IMG/VR virus record: IMGVR_UViG_3300035034_000272
Span: 1 to 20,048 of that record
Origin: a virus
Length of the DNA: 20,048 nucleotides
Direction: 5' to 3' (one strand)
The translations under genes were made by a program, and so were the position numbers. The number at the start of each line of letters is the position of its first letter. Positions within the stretch are counted from its first letter, which is position 1. Of this stretch, positions 1 to 6,898 are shown one piece after another. The notes under the pieces are model-generated. The model was given only the letters and a program-made list of their open reading frames with translations. It was not told where the DNA came from and searched no databases.

Positions 1-146
1 CTAAAGAATTAGATAGCTTACTTTCTGGATTAAGGACTCATGATTTGGATCATCTGCTAGAGACTTTAGAGACATTTAATAAAGCATACTATGGGAAGAA
101 TAAAGAGATTATTGATTTCTTATTGGAAAATTATAAAACGAATTAG
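1..146 (+). CDS. 3' end of an unknown protein (partial)
   Basis: An open frame enters from the left edge (first full codon at base 3) and runs to a TAG at 144-146, giving about 47 C-terminal residues. The visible part is hydrophilic and probably helical, with leucine-rich stretches (for example SGLRTHDLDHLLETLETF) and the ending LLENYKTN. I recognise no domain. It is on the same strand as all other genes here and ends 13 bases before the preferred start of the next gene, so it is probably the last part of the preceding gene in the same operon. Its function cannot be told from this fragment. Confidence 0.6.
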   Translation, partial: KELDSLLSGLRTHDLDHLLETLETFNKAYYGKNKEIIDFLLENYKTN

Positions 147-147
147 T

Positions 148-155
148 AAAGGAGG
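148..155 (+). promoter_or_regulatory. Strong Shine-Dalgarno site before a TTG start
   Basis: AAAGGAGG lies 4 bases before the TTG at 160. Strong Shine-Dalgarno sites are rare in this window. The other clear ones (before 9499, 10997 and 11752) also sit 4 to 5 bases from their start codons, so the spacing supports the TTG as the real start. Confidence 0.6.
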
Positions 156-159
156 AGTT

Positions 160-429
160 TTGAATAAAACAGAAAACATGTATAAGGAAGCTTTTGAAGA
201 CGAAGGTAATGGTGAGAAAATAGAGGATATATTCAGCAAGTATACACCTAAGACATTAGAAGATGCTAAAGCTGTTATTTCAGATCTAAACACTAGAGTA
301 GCGGGTTTGGAAGAGGTTATTAGGTTAAAGGATGATGAAATTACTAGAGCAAAAAGAGATAAGCACAAAGCTTGGTGGGAGTATCACGGTCTTCAGATGG
401 AAACTCTTGATAGAAGATTAGCAGAGTAG
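160..429 (+). CDS. Small coiled-coil protein, unknown function
   Basis: A protein of about 89 residues if translation starts at the TTG at 160. An in-frame ATG at 91 would overlap the previous gene by 56 bases, and an ATG at 178 lies too far from the ribosome site, so TTG is preferred. The protein is highly charged. Its C-terminal two thirds are predicted helical with heptad-like hydrophobic spacing (DAKAVISDLNTRVAGLEEVIRL), suggesting a coiled coil. The stop TAG is followed at once by the ATG of the SF2 helicase, so the two are probably translated together. No signal peptide or membrane segment is visible and I recognise no family. A partner or accessory role for the helicase is only a guess from position. 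Confidence 0.6.
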   Translation: MNKTENMYKEAFEDEGNGEKIEDIFSKYTPKTLEDAKAVISDLNTRVAGLEEVIRLKDDEITRAKRDKHKAWWEYHGLQMETLDRRLAE

Positions 430-1842
430 ATGAAGCAATCAGATCTTTTTGAAGTAGAAGAAGAAGGGGTTGTACTAGATCCTGTAAGAACTACTAGACA
501 AGAAGAGATTGTAAGAAAGTGGAAAGCTAATAATGGTAGAGGTACCTTATTAGCAGTTACAGGTTTTGGCAAATCTAGAACAGCAATGATGGCTGCTAAG
601 GAACTTCTTAGTAGTCCTAATGCTAAAGTAGAAAGAGATGTTACTGTTATAGTTCCTAGTGTGAACTTATATAATGAGTGGAAAGAACGTCTGGCTAGTT
701 ATGATTTTCCTAGTAGAGTCTATATCATAAATACGCTAGTAAATGAGTTTTCTAGAGAACGACCACTCAATACTTCATTACTTATACCAGATGAGTTTCA
801 TAGATATCACTCAGATGTACATGGTACTCTATTCGACATTGTTAATTACAATTTCGTGTTTGGTACTACAGCTACAGTAGACGATGAAGATCCTAAGTTT
901 GTACGGATGAAACAAATAGCTCCTATTATAGACACAGTGACGTTAGAGGAAGCTAGAGAACATGATTGGGTTAGTGATTTTACAATATATAATCTTGGAA
1001 TTGAATTAAGTTCAAAAGAAGATACATATTATAAGAGTCTTCAAAAGCAGTATAATAAATACTTTAAGACCTTTGACTTTGATTATGGCTTAGCTATGGA
1101 ATGCCTATCTAATGATAAGCTTAGAAAGCGTCATGCAGAAGATCTAGGCTGGGAAGAAGGTGCTGTAATGACTCATGCAGTTCAGCTTACTAGAATAGTT
1201 CAGAAGAGAAAAAGCTTTCTCTATGAACTTCCATTAAAAGTAGAGCTTGCAGAGAAGATTATCAGGAAATTTTCTGATGATATATTTATTACATTCAGTG
1301 AATCCAACAAAATAGCGGATGAACTGACTAGACAAATGCCAGATATTTCCGTATCTTATCACAGTGATTTAAGTACACTTATAACAGATAAACGGACAAA
1401 AGAGGTAATAGCAGAGTCTGTTACAATAGATGGTAAAACTAGGTATAAGGACAATACTGGTAGAGCATATGATTGGAAAAGTATTAAAGAAGCATATCCT
1501 AAACTAAGCCTTAGAAGAAAAGGAATAAAGACCAGACGTAAAGAAGCTCTAAAACTGTTTAAGAACAAAGATAATTTAACTAGAGCTATAAATACAGCTA
1601 AAGCTTTAGATGAAGGGGCTAACATCCCACAGATTACAGCTTCTATAGTAACATCTGGTACGTCAAAGACTAGACAGAGTATCCAACGGTTAGGGAGATC
1701 TATCAGAAAAGTAAAGGGTAAAATAGCTTTTCAGGTTGAGATTTATGTCAAGAATACACAAGATGAACTGTGGCTGAGAAGCAGGCAGAAAGAATTAGTA
1801 AACATAAAATGGATAGATACAATAAATGAAATAAACACTTAA
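430..1842 (+). CDS. Superfamily 2 DNA/RNA helicase (DEAD/DEAH-like)
   Basis: A 470-residue ATP-dependent helicase or translocase. Visible motifs in order are Walker A TGFGKSRT (44-51), motif II DEFH (121-124, a DEAH variant after a hydrophobic strand SLLIP), motif III-like GTTAT (145-149) and motif VI QRLGRSIR (419-426) with the arginine finger. These define SF2, closest to the UvsW/RecG/type III restriction style helicases carried by many phages. Likely roles are branch migration, fork restart or clearing R-loops during replication. The length suits two RecA lobes with a modest insert between them and little else. No nuclease or methylase domain is visible, which argues against a restriction subunit. 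It starts directly after the stop of the upstream gene, without a Shine-Dalgarno site. The exact subfamily is uncertain. Confidence 0.92.
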   Translation: MKQSDLFEVEEEGVVLDPVRTTRQEEIVRKWKANNGRGTLLAVTGFGKSRTAMMAAKELLSSPNAKVERDVTVIVPSVNLYNEWKERLASYDFPSRVYIINTLVNEFSRERPLNTSLLIPDEFHRYHSDVHGTLFDIVNYNFVFGTTATVDDEDPKFVRMKQIAPIIDTVTLEEAREHDWVSDFTIYNLGIELSSKEDTYYKSLQKQYNKYFKTFDFDYGLAMECLSNDKLRKRHAEDLGWEEGAVMTHAVQLTRIVQKRKSFLYELPLKVELAEKIIRKFSDDIFITFSESNKIADELTRQMPDISVSYHSDLSTLITDKRTKEVIAESVTIDGKTRYKDNTGRAYDWKSIKEAYPKLSLRRKGIKTRRKEALKLFKNKDNLTRAINTAKALDEGANIPQITASIVTSGTSKTRQSIQRLGRSIRKVKGKIAFQVEIYVKNTQDELWLRSRQKELVNIKWIDTINEINT

Positions 1843-1851
1843 ACGAGTAGT

Positions 1852-2457
1852 ATGGTAATTGAAGTAGATTTTGATTTTTTAATAAAGCACAAGCTAACGA
1901 TTGAGCAGTATATGCTCTGTTATGTATTACAGTTAGATAAAGATTCTGTTGTAGATGGTGAACGTGTAAAACGAAAAGACGGACACCCTGTAGCAATCAT
2001 TTATCGCTATACAGAAAACGTTAAGCCTATGGAATCTGATGAAATGAATGATCTTATAGATCGTGGTTTTGTTAGGAAAACAGGTGATAGGCTTGTGCCA
2101 GATCAACTAGAAATAACAGATAAATTTAAACAGGAGGTATTTAATCACTGGTCTAATTTTGAGCAGTTATTTAATATATATCCAGACAGGATAAGTTTTG
2201 GTCCAGGTAAACATTCAGCTTCCCTTAAATCTCTAGATCGTCCTATGGAAGAAGTAGCAGAGTACTACACAAAGCTAGTTAGGACAAATAAAAAGCATAA
2301 AAAGATACTGAAAATAGTTCAGTGGGCTAAAGAAAAAGATATCATTAGGAAAGGTATACAGAAGTTTATTTATTCCAGAGATTGGGAATTATTAACAGAG
2401 AAGTACCAGTTAGATGAAACTGGTGAAAGTTTTGAAAGTTACGAGGTCTTAATATGA
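1852..2457 (+). CDS. Unknown protein, possible replisome organiser or helicase loader
   Basis: A 201-residue soluble protein that I do not recognise by motif. The N-terminal half (about 1-110) looks like a winged-helix fold: helices, then an EMNDLIDRGFV stretch and a short beta pair (RKTGDRLV). The C-terminal half (about 110-201) is basic and helical (KLVRTNKKHKKILKIVQ) and ends with an acidic tail. Its stop overlaps the ATG of the DnaB-like helicase by four bases (ATGA), so the two are translationally coupled. A winged-helix protein encoded directly before a DnaB-type helicase is a common arrangement for phage replication initiators or helicase loaders, and that is the basis of the suggestion. 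It could equally be a transcription regulator. The coding call is secure; the function is inference. Confidence 0.8.
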   Translation: MVIEVDFDFLIKHKLTIEQYMLCYVLQLDKDSVVDGERVKRKDGHPVAIIYRYTENVKPMESDEMNDLIDRGFVRKTGDRLVPDQLEITDKFKQEVFNHWSNFEQLFNIYPDRISFGPGKHSASLKSLDRPMEEVAEYYTKLVRTNKKHKKILKIVQWAKEKDIIRKGIQKFIYSRDWELLTEKYQLDETGESFESYEVLI

Positions 2458-3734
2458 GTGATGATATCATTCTAAATACTGATTATGATGACTTCGTAGA
2501 TGAAGTAGAGAAAGGTATTAAGGGTGGTAATACACTTATTCCTGTAGGATTACCTAAGTTAAACAGACATATAGGTATAGGTAAAGGTATTTATATCCTT
2601 ATAGGCGGAGAATCAGGTACAGGTAAAACTGCACTTACAGATGAGATGTTTGTCTTAAACCCCTATGACTGGTATATAAGAAACAAGGATAAAACGGATA
2701 AGAAGTTAAGAATTATCTATAGGTCTATGGAAAGATCTAAAACCCACAAAATAGCAAAGTGGGTTTGCCTAAGACTTTGGTTAAAATACAATATATTAGT
2801 AGATGTACCTACAGTACTAGGATGGAGAGTAGATAAAAAACCCATTCCTGTAGAAGTGTATAAGAAGATCAAAGAAGCCAGAGACTATTTTGAAGAAATG
2901 TTTGATATTGTACAAGTTACAGATGGTGCAATCAATCCTACAGGAATGTATAAGCAGTGTAAGACTATCTCTTTATCTGAAGGTTTTCTAATTAAAAGTA
3001 ATGATAAAAAGATTGTAAAAGTTGATAAATACAACCCTAAAGGGGAGGTAATAAAAGAGTTTAGTAATAAACACTACAAGATCAATAAAGCTGGTGTTAA
3101 AGTTTACTATGAAGAAGTTACAATCAAAGGTGAGGTAGAAAAGATTACTCATTATTACACAAAATATTATCCTGATCATCCTAATAGCATAAATGTCATA
3201 CTAGGTGACCATAATGGTAAATGGAAGAATGAGAAGCATGATGGAATGATGCTTAATGATAAACAGACACTTGATAAAGCTTCTGAATACTATGGAGAAT
3301 TAAGAGATATCTACAAATGGAGTCCTATAGCAGTTAATCAGTTTAATAGAAATATTGCAGATACTACTAGAAGAGTAAAGTTGGATCTCACTCCAGAGAA
3401 ACAGGATTTTAAAGGATCAGGTAATATGTATGAGGATGCAGACTTTGTATGTGCAGTATTTAATCCCCATGAGTCAGGTATCAGAGAGTTTAAGAAGTAT
3501 AAGATACCACAATTTAATAACCAAGAAGGGTTTAATAGATTTAGATCTCTTCATATACTGAAAAATTCCTTTGGTGTGGATAACATCATTACAGGGTTAA
3601 ACTTTATAGGAGAGAATGGGCATTTTAATGAAGTAAAAAGACCTACTGAAATGACTACTCTGGATTATAGCCAAGCTGCTAGACCAGAATTAAACCCACC
3701 TAATCCAAATTTAAAAGTACAGCAGTTAATATGA
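2454..3734 (+). CDS. DnaB-like replicative DNA helicase
   Basis: A 426-residue RecA-fold helicase that would unwind the fork as a hexamer. Motifs in order are Walker A GGESGTGKT (51-59), an H1a-like SMERS (91-95, the usual SLEM position), a Walker B-like strand INVILGDHNG with D252, motif H3 IAVNQFNRN (292-300) with Q296, and H4 FKGSGNMYEDADFV (319-332). The DnaB N-terminal primase-interacting domain is absent, as in several phage helicases. Residues of about 170 to 245, between H1a and Walker B, are a long beta-rich insert (many K, V, I, Y) not found in bacterial DnaB. The gene overlaps both neighbours through ATGA junctions, joining it to the putative loader and the Sak4-like ATPase. A RadA-like recombinase is less likely because of the QxNR and GSG...DAD motifs. 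Confidence 0.85.
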   Translation: MSDDIILNTDYDDFVDEVEKGIKGGNTLIPVGLPKLNRHIGIGKGIYILIGGESGTGKTALTDEMFVLNPYDWYIRNKDKTDKKLRIIYRSMERSKTHKIAKWVCLRLWLKYNILVDVPTVLGWRVDKKPIPVEVYKKIKEARDYFEEMFDIVQVTDGAINPTGMYKQCKTISLSEGFLIKSNDKKIVKVDKYNPKGEVIKEFSNKHYKINKAGVKVYYEEVTIKGEVEKITHYYTKYYPDHPNSINVILGDHNGKWKNEKHDGMMLNDKQTLDKASEYYGELRDIYKWSPIAVNQFNRNIADTTRRVKLDLTPEKQDFKGSGNMYEDADFVCAVFNPHESGIREFKKYKIPQFNNQEGFNRFRSLHILKNSFGVDNIITGLNFIGENGHFNEVKRPTEMTTLDYSQAARPELNPPNPNLKVQQLI

Positions 3735-4420
3735 GTAAACTAATAGGAATAGCAGGACCTTCAGGGCATGGTAAGAGTACAAGTTTGCGTAACTTAGATC
3801 ATACCAAAACACTGATGATTAATGTTGCTAATAAAGATCTACCTTTTGAAGGGTCTAGAAAATTATACAACAAAGAGAATAAGAATTACTTAGAAGCTAC
3901 TACAGCAGAAGATATTGTAGCTATTATGAAGAACGTTTCTTCAAAAATGCCCCATATTAAATATGTGGTTATTGATGATTTTCAGTATATTGTAGGGCTA
4001 GAGTTTGTAGAGAAAGCTCTTGAGAAAGGATTTGACAAGTTTAGTTCAATGGCACAGCATATAGTAGAGATTGTGTCTCCTAAATTACATCAAAGGTTAC
4101 GAGATGATCTTTATGTAATTATTCTCACACACGATGAAGTGATAGAAAAGGAATATCAAAAAGCACGTAAAATGAAGACAGCTGGGAAGTTAGTAGATCA
4201 GCATATTACACTAGAAGGATTCTTCACTATTGTATTCTTTACAGATTTAAGGAAAGAAGAAGGTGAAGACGAGATAAGCTATCTATTTAGAACTAGAACA
4301 GATGGAATATGCAATTCTAAGTCACCTATGGGAATGTTTAAAAAGTCACTGATCCCTAATGACTTAGCGCCTATTCTAGTTAGAGTAGAAGAGTACTTTA
4401 GCACAACAGAGAAGAGCTAA
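3731..4420 (+). CDS. Sak4-like RecA-fold ATPase (recombinase)
   Basis: A 229-residue P-loop ATPase. Walker A is GPSGHGKST (9-17). Walker B is YVVIDDFQY (78-86). A downstream strand VIILTHDE (129-136) fits the sensor position of RecA-fold proteins. Size and motif order match the phage Sak4 group, RecA-core ATPases that work in single-strand annealing with a phage SSB. The gene lies directly before the two ssDNA-binding candidates and a few genes before an exonuclease and a resolvase, which supports a recombination role. Its start overlaps the DnaB-like gene stop by four bases. No extra DNA-binding domain is visible. It might instead act as a general AAA-type loader; the sequence alone does not settle this. 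Confidence 0.78.
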   Translation: MSKLIGIAGPSGHGKSTSLRNLDHTKTLMINVANKDLPFEGSRKLYNKENKNYLEATTAEDIVAIMKNVSSKMPHIKYVVIDDFQYIVGLEFVEKALEKGFDKFSSMAQHIVEIVSPKLHQRLRDDLYVIILTHDEVIEKEYQKARKMKTAGKLVDQHITLEGFFTIVFFTDLRKEEGEDEISYLFRTRTDGICNSKSPMGMFKKSLIPNDLAPILVRVEEYFSTTEKS

Positions 4421-4439
4421 TTCTCTATAATAAACTAGC

Positions 4440-4455
4440 GTTAATCATGATTAAC
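4440..4455 (+). promoter_or_regulatory. 16-bp perfect palindrome, possible operator
   Basis: GTTAATCATGATTAAC is identical to its reverse complement. It lies in the 64-base gap before the first acidic-tail gene, 30 bases upstream of its ATG and just after a TATAAT at 4426-4431. There is no spacer between the arms, so an RNA hairpin would be strained; a dimeric DNA-binding protein is the more natural reader. No -35 element is clear. Function is inferred. Confidence 0.4.
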
Positions 4456-4484
4456 ATTAATAATAAAACATATAGGATAATTAT

Positions 4485-5021
4485 ATGGACTTAAGCAAAG
4501 CAACAACAGTAAGAAAAAGTTCAATTCAAGAGCAGAATTTTGACTTGAGGTTTATGCATTCAAGCAATAGATTTCAGCTCTCTGACAACTTCTATGCCAA
4601 CAAAGGCATGAATACTAATGGTTTTACTTATCATACTCTCGAAGTTGAGGGTGGTGAAGTAATTCCTCTACTTTCTATCCAGTCTAATGAAGATTCTGTC
4701 TTCTACAAAGGTAAAGAAGGAGATGCAGACAAAGATACAGGATTTGCATACAGTGTCCTCCTGAAAGGTCTCCGAGAAATGGGACTTATCTCTCAAGATG
4801 ACGATGCTAGATTCGATAACTTTGAACTAGTAAATGTAGGTGAGAATGATGGTGCTACATACTATCAGATTAAGCCTTGGGAAGAAGATGAAGAAGACAC
4901 TCCTGAAGAAGCACAAGCAGATCTTACAGGAGCAACTCAAGAAGAAGCAACTAATGAAGAAGTAGAAGAAGTAGAAGAAGTAAATGAAGAAGAAGTAATC
5001 GAGAACGATCCATTTGCTTAG
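4485..5021 (+). CDS. Acidic-tail protein, candidate ssDNA-binding protein
   Basis: A 178-residue protein. The first 130 residues are mixed alpha/beta with short strands (FTYHTLEVEGGEVIPLLSIQ; ATYYQIKPW). From about 132 the chain becomes almost wholly acidic (E, D, T, A), and it ends in ENDPFA. An acidic disordered tail closing with a short hydrophobic tip resembles the protein-interacting tail of bacterial and phage SSBs (which end in DDDIPF in E. coli). The start has no Shine-Dalgarno site. The gene has its own upstream gap with a palindrome and its own downstream terminator, so it is probably expressed at a higher or separate level from its neighbours. I do not recognise the globular part, and the SSB idea rests on the tail and on the position between recombinase and primase. 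Confidence 0.8.
   Translation: MDLSKATTVRKSSIQEQNFDLRFMHSSNRFQLSDNFYANKGMNTNGFTYHTLEVEGGEVIPLLSIQSNEDSVFYKGKEGDADKDTGFAYSVLLKGLREMGLISQDDDARFDNFELVNVGENDGATYYQIKPWEEDEEDTPEEAQADLTGATQEEATNEEVEEVEEVNEEEVIENDPFA
4956..4982 (+). repeat. Three tandem GAAGAAGTA units in the acidic tail
   Basis: Three exact 9-base copies (4956-4964, 4965-4973, 4974-4982), each encoding Glu-Glu-Val, followed by degenerate copies to about 4997. The repeat is in frame and builds the acidic tail; copy number could change by slippage without breaking the frame. Confidence 0.8.
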
Positions 5022-5031
5022 TAACATTTTA

Positions 5032-5059
5032 GGGGAGTGAAATATCTCCCCTTCTTTTT
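5032..5059 (+). terminator. Rho-independent terminator after the first acidic-tail gene
   Basis: GGGGAG (5032-5037) pairs with CTCCCC (5046-5051) around an 8-base loop. A5031 can also pair with T5052. The stem is followed by TTCTTTTT. The hairpin begins 11 bases after the stop codon and about 39 bases before the next start. Confidence 0.8.
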
Positions 5060-5097
5060 AATTAAATAATCAATAACCTAAAGTATTACATATATAT

Positions 5098-5742
5098 ATG
5101 AGTGATTTTAAATTTGGTACCTCAAAAGAAACAATTCAAGATACCAGTGGAGCACCAAGAGTAACTAATCCTTTTCTTGGTAAAGTGAAGCTTGACAGTG
5201 TATCTAAACGTGAAATTATAGGTAGGGATGAAACTGTTTATCCTAATGTTCTTTCTTTTGTGTTTAAAACAATGCCTGGAGTAACAGACATTGCTGATAA
5301 AGAGATTGGTGGGTTCACTATAGAGAAGGCAGAGTGGGAACCTAGAGAAGAAGACGATCAGAAGAAAGTAAATAATAAGACAGGACGTGTTGGATATATT
5401 ATGTCTAAATTCCTGTCAGAAGAAGCTGCTATTATTGATTCTACTCAAATTAAGTCTTGGGAACACTTTGTAGATACTGTTGTTTCAAGATTTGAACAGC
5501 AACCAGAAGCATTTGAGAAAGTGGTTAAAATGAAATCTCCTGCTAGTGAGTATCGGGGAGAAGTATCATTTGGTATCCCTAACTATAAAGGATTTATCCA
5601 AAGTAGTAAAGAAGATAATGCTCTGGCATTCTCAGCTAAAGAAGAGCAAGCTAACGCTAAGTGGTTGGCTACTAAGGGTATATCACCAGATGAAGCACCC
5701 GAAGAAACAGGAAGTTTCGCAGAAGATGATGACTTGTTCTAG
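5098..5742 (+). CDS. Candidate ssDNA-binding protein with acidic C-terminus
   Basis: A 214-residue protein. It opens with FKFGTSKETIQD (4-15), a peptide that recurs at the N-terminus of the primase encoded next. The middle (about 25-165) is mixed strand and helix, including YRGEVSFGIPNYKGFI near 153-168, which looks like a beta-barrel edge. The end, SFAEDDDLF, is a short acidic tail closed by phenylalanine, as in SSB proteins that recruit partners through the tail. Position before the primase, high charge and the tail make an SSB role likely, but I cannot assign a named family from memory. A strong terminator follows at once, and another lies upstream, so this is a separate transcription unit or a highly expressed segment. 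Confidence 0.8.
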   Translation: MSDFKFGTSKETIQDTSGAPRVTNPFLGKVKLDSVSKREIIGRDETVYPNVLSFVFKTMPGVTDIADKEIGGFTIEKAEWEPREEDDQKKVNNKTGRVGYIMSKFLSEEAAIIDSTQIKSWEHFVDTVVSRFEQQPEAFEKVVKMKSPASEYRGEVSFGIPNYKGFIQSSKEDNALAFSAKEEQANAKWLATKGISPDEAPEETGSFAEDDDLF

Positions 5743-5776
5743 ATAAAAGAAAGAAAGATCTATCCGAGTAAATTAG

Positions 5777-5813
5777 AAGGGTAGAGTGGCACGGAGCTTC
5801 TCTACCCTTTTTT
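5777..5813 (+). terminator. Rho-independent terminator abutting the primase start
   Basis: AAGGGTAGAG (5777-5786) pairs with CTCTACCCTT (5800-5809), a 10-bp stem with a 13-base loop, followed by further T residues to 5813. The ATG of the primase gene is at 5825, only 11 bases later. Either the primase is made by read-through, or the hairpin sits in its leader. Confidence 0.82.
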
Positions 5814-5824
5814 AATATAACATT

Positions 5825-6898
5825 ATGCCCCAACTTACATTTGGTACAAGTAAAAAGACTATTGAAGATAAAGTATTATGGAGTAAAGAGAAGATTTTAT
5901 CTCAGGTAGGGCAGGAAGAAATATTTGAACACTTTTTAAAAATTCCTGTTAATTATAGAGGTATGTTTAGAAGTCCTCTAAGAGAAGATGAAAACCCTAC
6001 ATGCTCTTTCAAGTGGATAAGTAACACCTTATGGTTCAGAGACTGGTCAGAAACACACGCTAAAGATTGTTTTGAAATAGTAAAAGAGACCCATCATTGT
6101 GACTTTTATACAGCATTAGAAATTATAGCTAAGGAATTCAATTTAACATTACAGACTCCCAGAGAGGGATTTTCTGCTAGTTCAAAGCTATCTACAGAAA
6201 ATTATAAAAGACGTAAAAACAATGAAAAGAGTATAATAGAAGTTAAAAAACAAAGATTTACATCTACTGATGTAGAGTATCTTAAAAGCTATCATCTTAC
6301 TCATAAGATAGTAAGAGCATACAATGTATTCAGTGTTAAAGCCTTTTGGTTAAATGGTAATAGATTCTATGTATATTCAAAGAATAAGCCTGCTTTAGGT
6401 TACTACTTTGGATTAGATGATAGTGGTAGGCAGAAGTGGAAGATATATTTTTATAAGACCAGAGATAGTTGGAGATTTATAGGAAATACTAATAGGATAA
6501 ATGGATGGATTCAGATACCTGAGAAGGGAAAGAATTTAATTATAACAAAATCATTAAAAGATGTGATGTGTCTAGCTAAGTTTAAGATACCTGCTATAGC
6601 TATGCAGGGAGAGACACAAATACCTTATGATTATATCATAGATGAGTTAAAAAGTAGGTATGATAACATATACACTTTACTGGATTTTGATAGACCTGGT
6701 ATAAGGTCTTCTAATATTATTAAGAAATTATATGATATCCCACCATTATTTCTTACAGATGGTAGTTTTGGATCTAAAGACTATAAACATAAGGATTTTT
6801 CAGACTATTTAAAAGCTGAAGGATCTGATATGGCTACTAAATTAATCCAACATGCTAAGTACAAGTTAAAATACAAGCCTAAATTATTTTTCTTATGA
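5825..6898 (+). CDS. DnaG-type DNA primase with TOPRIM domain
   Basis: A 357-residue primase that would make RNA primers at the fork. The N-terminus carries LTFGTSKKTIED (4-15), shared with the preceding protein. Residues of about 35 to 110 match the CHC2-like region in shape (FRSPLREDENPTCSF at 48-62, then LWFRDW and a helical CFEIV stretch), but the zinc-binding Cys/His positions are replaced. The TOPRIM domain spans about 235-330: IITKSLKDVM (239-248), where the usual catalytic Glu position reads Lys/Ser, then LLDFDRPG (285-292) with D287 and D289, and KDFSDYL (323-329). No helicase domain is fused, since DnaB is encoded separately. Its stop overlaps the resolvase ATG. Primase is by far the best fit; other TOPRIM enzymes lack the CHC2-like front. 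Confidence 0.82.
   Translation: MPQLTFGTSKKTIEDKVLWSKEKILSQVGQEEIFEHFLKIPVNYRGMFRSPLREDENPTCSFKWISNTLWFRDWSETHAKDCFEIVKETHHCDFYTALEIIAKEFNLTLQTPREGFSASSKLSTENYKRRKNNEKSIIEVKKQRFTSTDVEYLKSYHLTHKIVRAYNVFSVKAFWLNGNRFYVYSKNKPALGYYFGLDDSGRQKWKIYFYKTRDSWRFIGNTNRINGWIQIPEKGKNLIITKSLKDVMCLAKFKIPAIAMQGETQIPYDYIIDELKSRYDNIYTLLDFDRPGIRSSNIIKKLYDIPPLFLTDGSFGSKDYKHKDFSDYLKAEGSDMATKLIQHAKYKLKYKPKLFFL

Noticed and set aside
120-368. Reverse-strand open frames such as this one, and others within helicase, thyX, rIIA and rIIB
   Set aside because: They lie wholly inside well-supported forward genes, have low-complexity or hydrophobic composition typical of reverse readings, and no domain.
430-1842. Restriction-enzyme subunit (type I or III) reading of the SF2 helicase
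   Set aside because: No nuclease or methyltransferase domain or partner gene is present.
4408-4426. AGAGAA/TTCTCT hairpin across the stop codon of the Sak4-like gene as a terminator
   Set aside because: The stem is only six A/T-rich pairs and no T tract follows (ataataaac).
5546-5746. Second forward frame inside the 214-aa gene
   Set aside because: It is fully covered by a better gene with an SSB-like tail, and has no recognisable motif.
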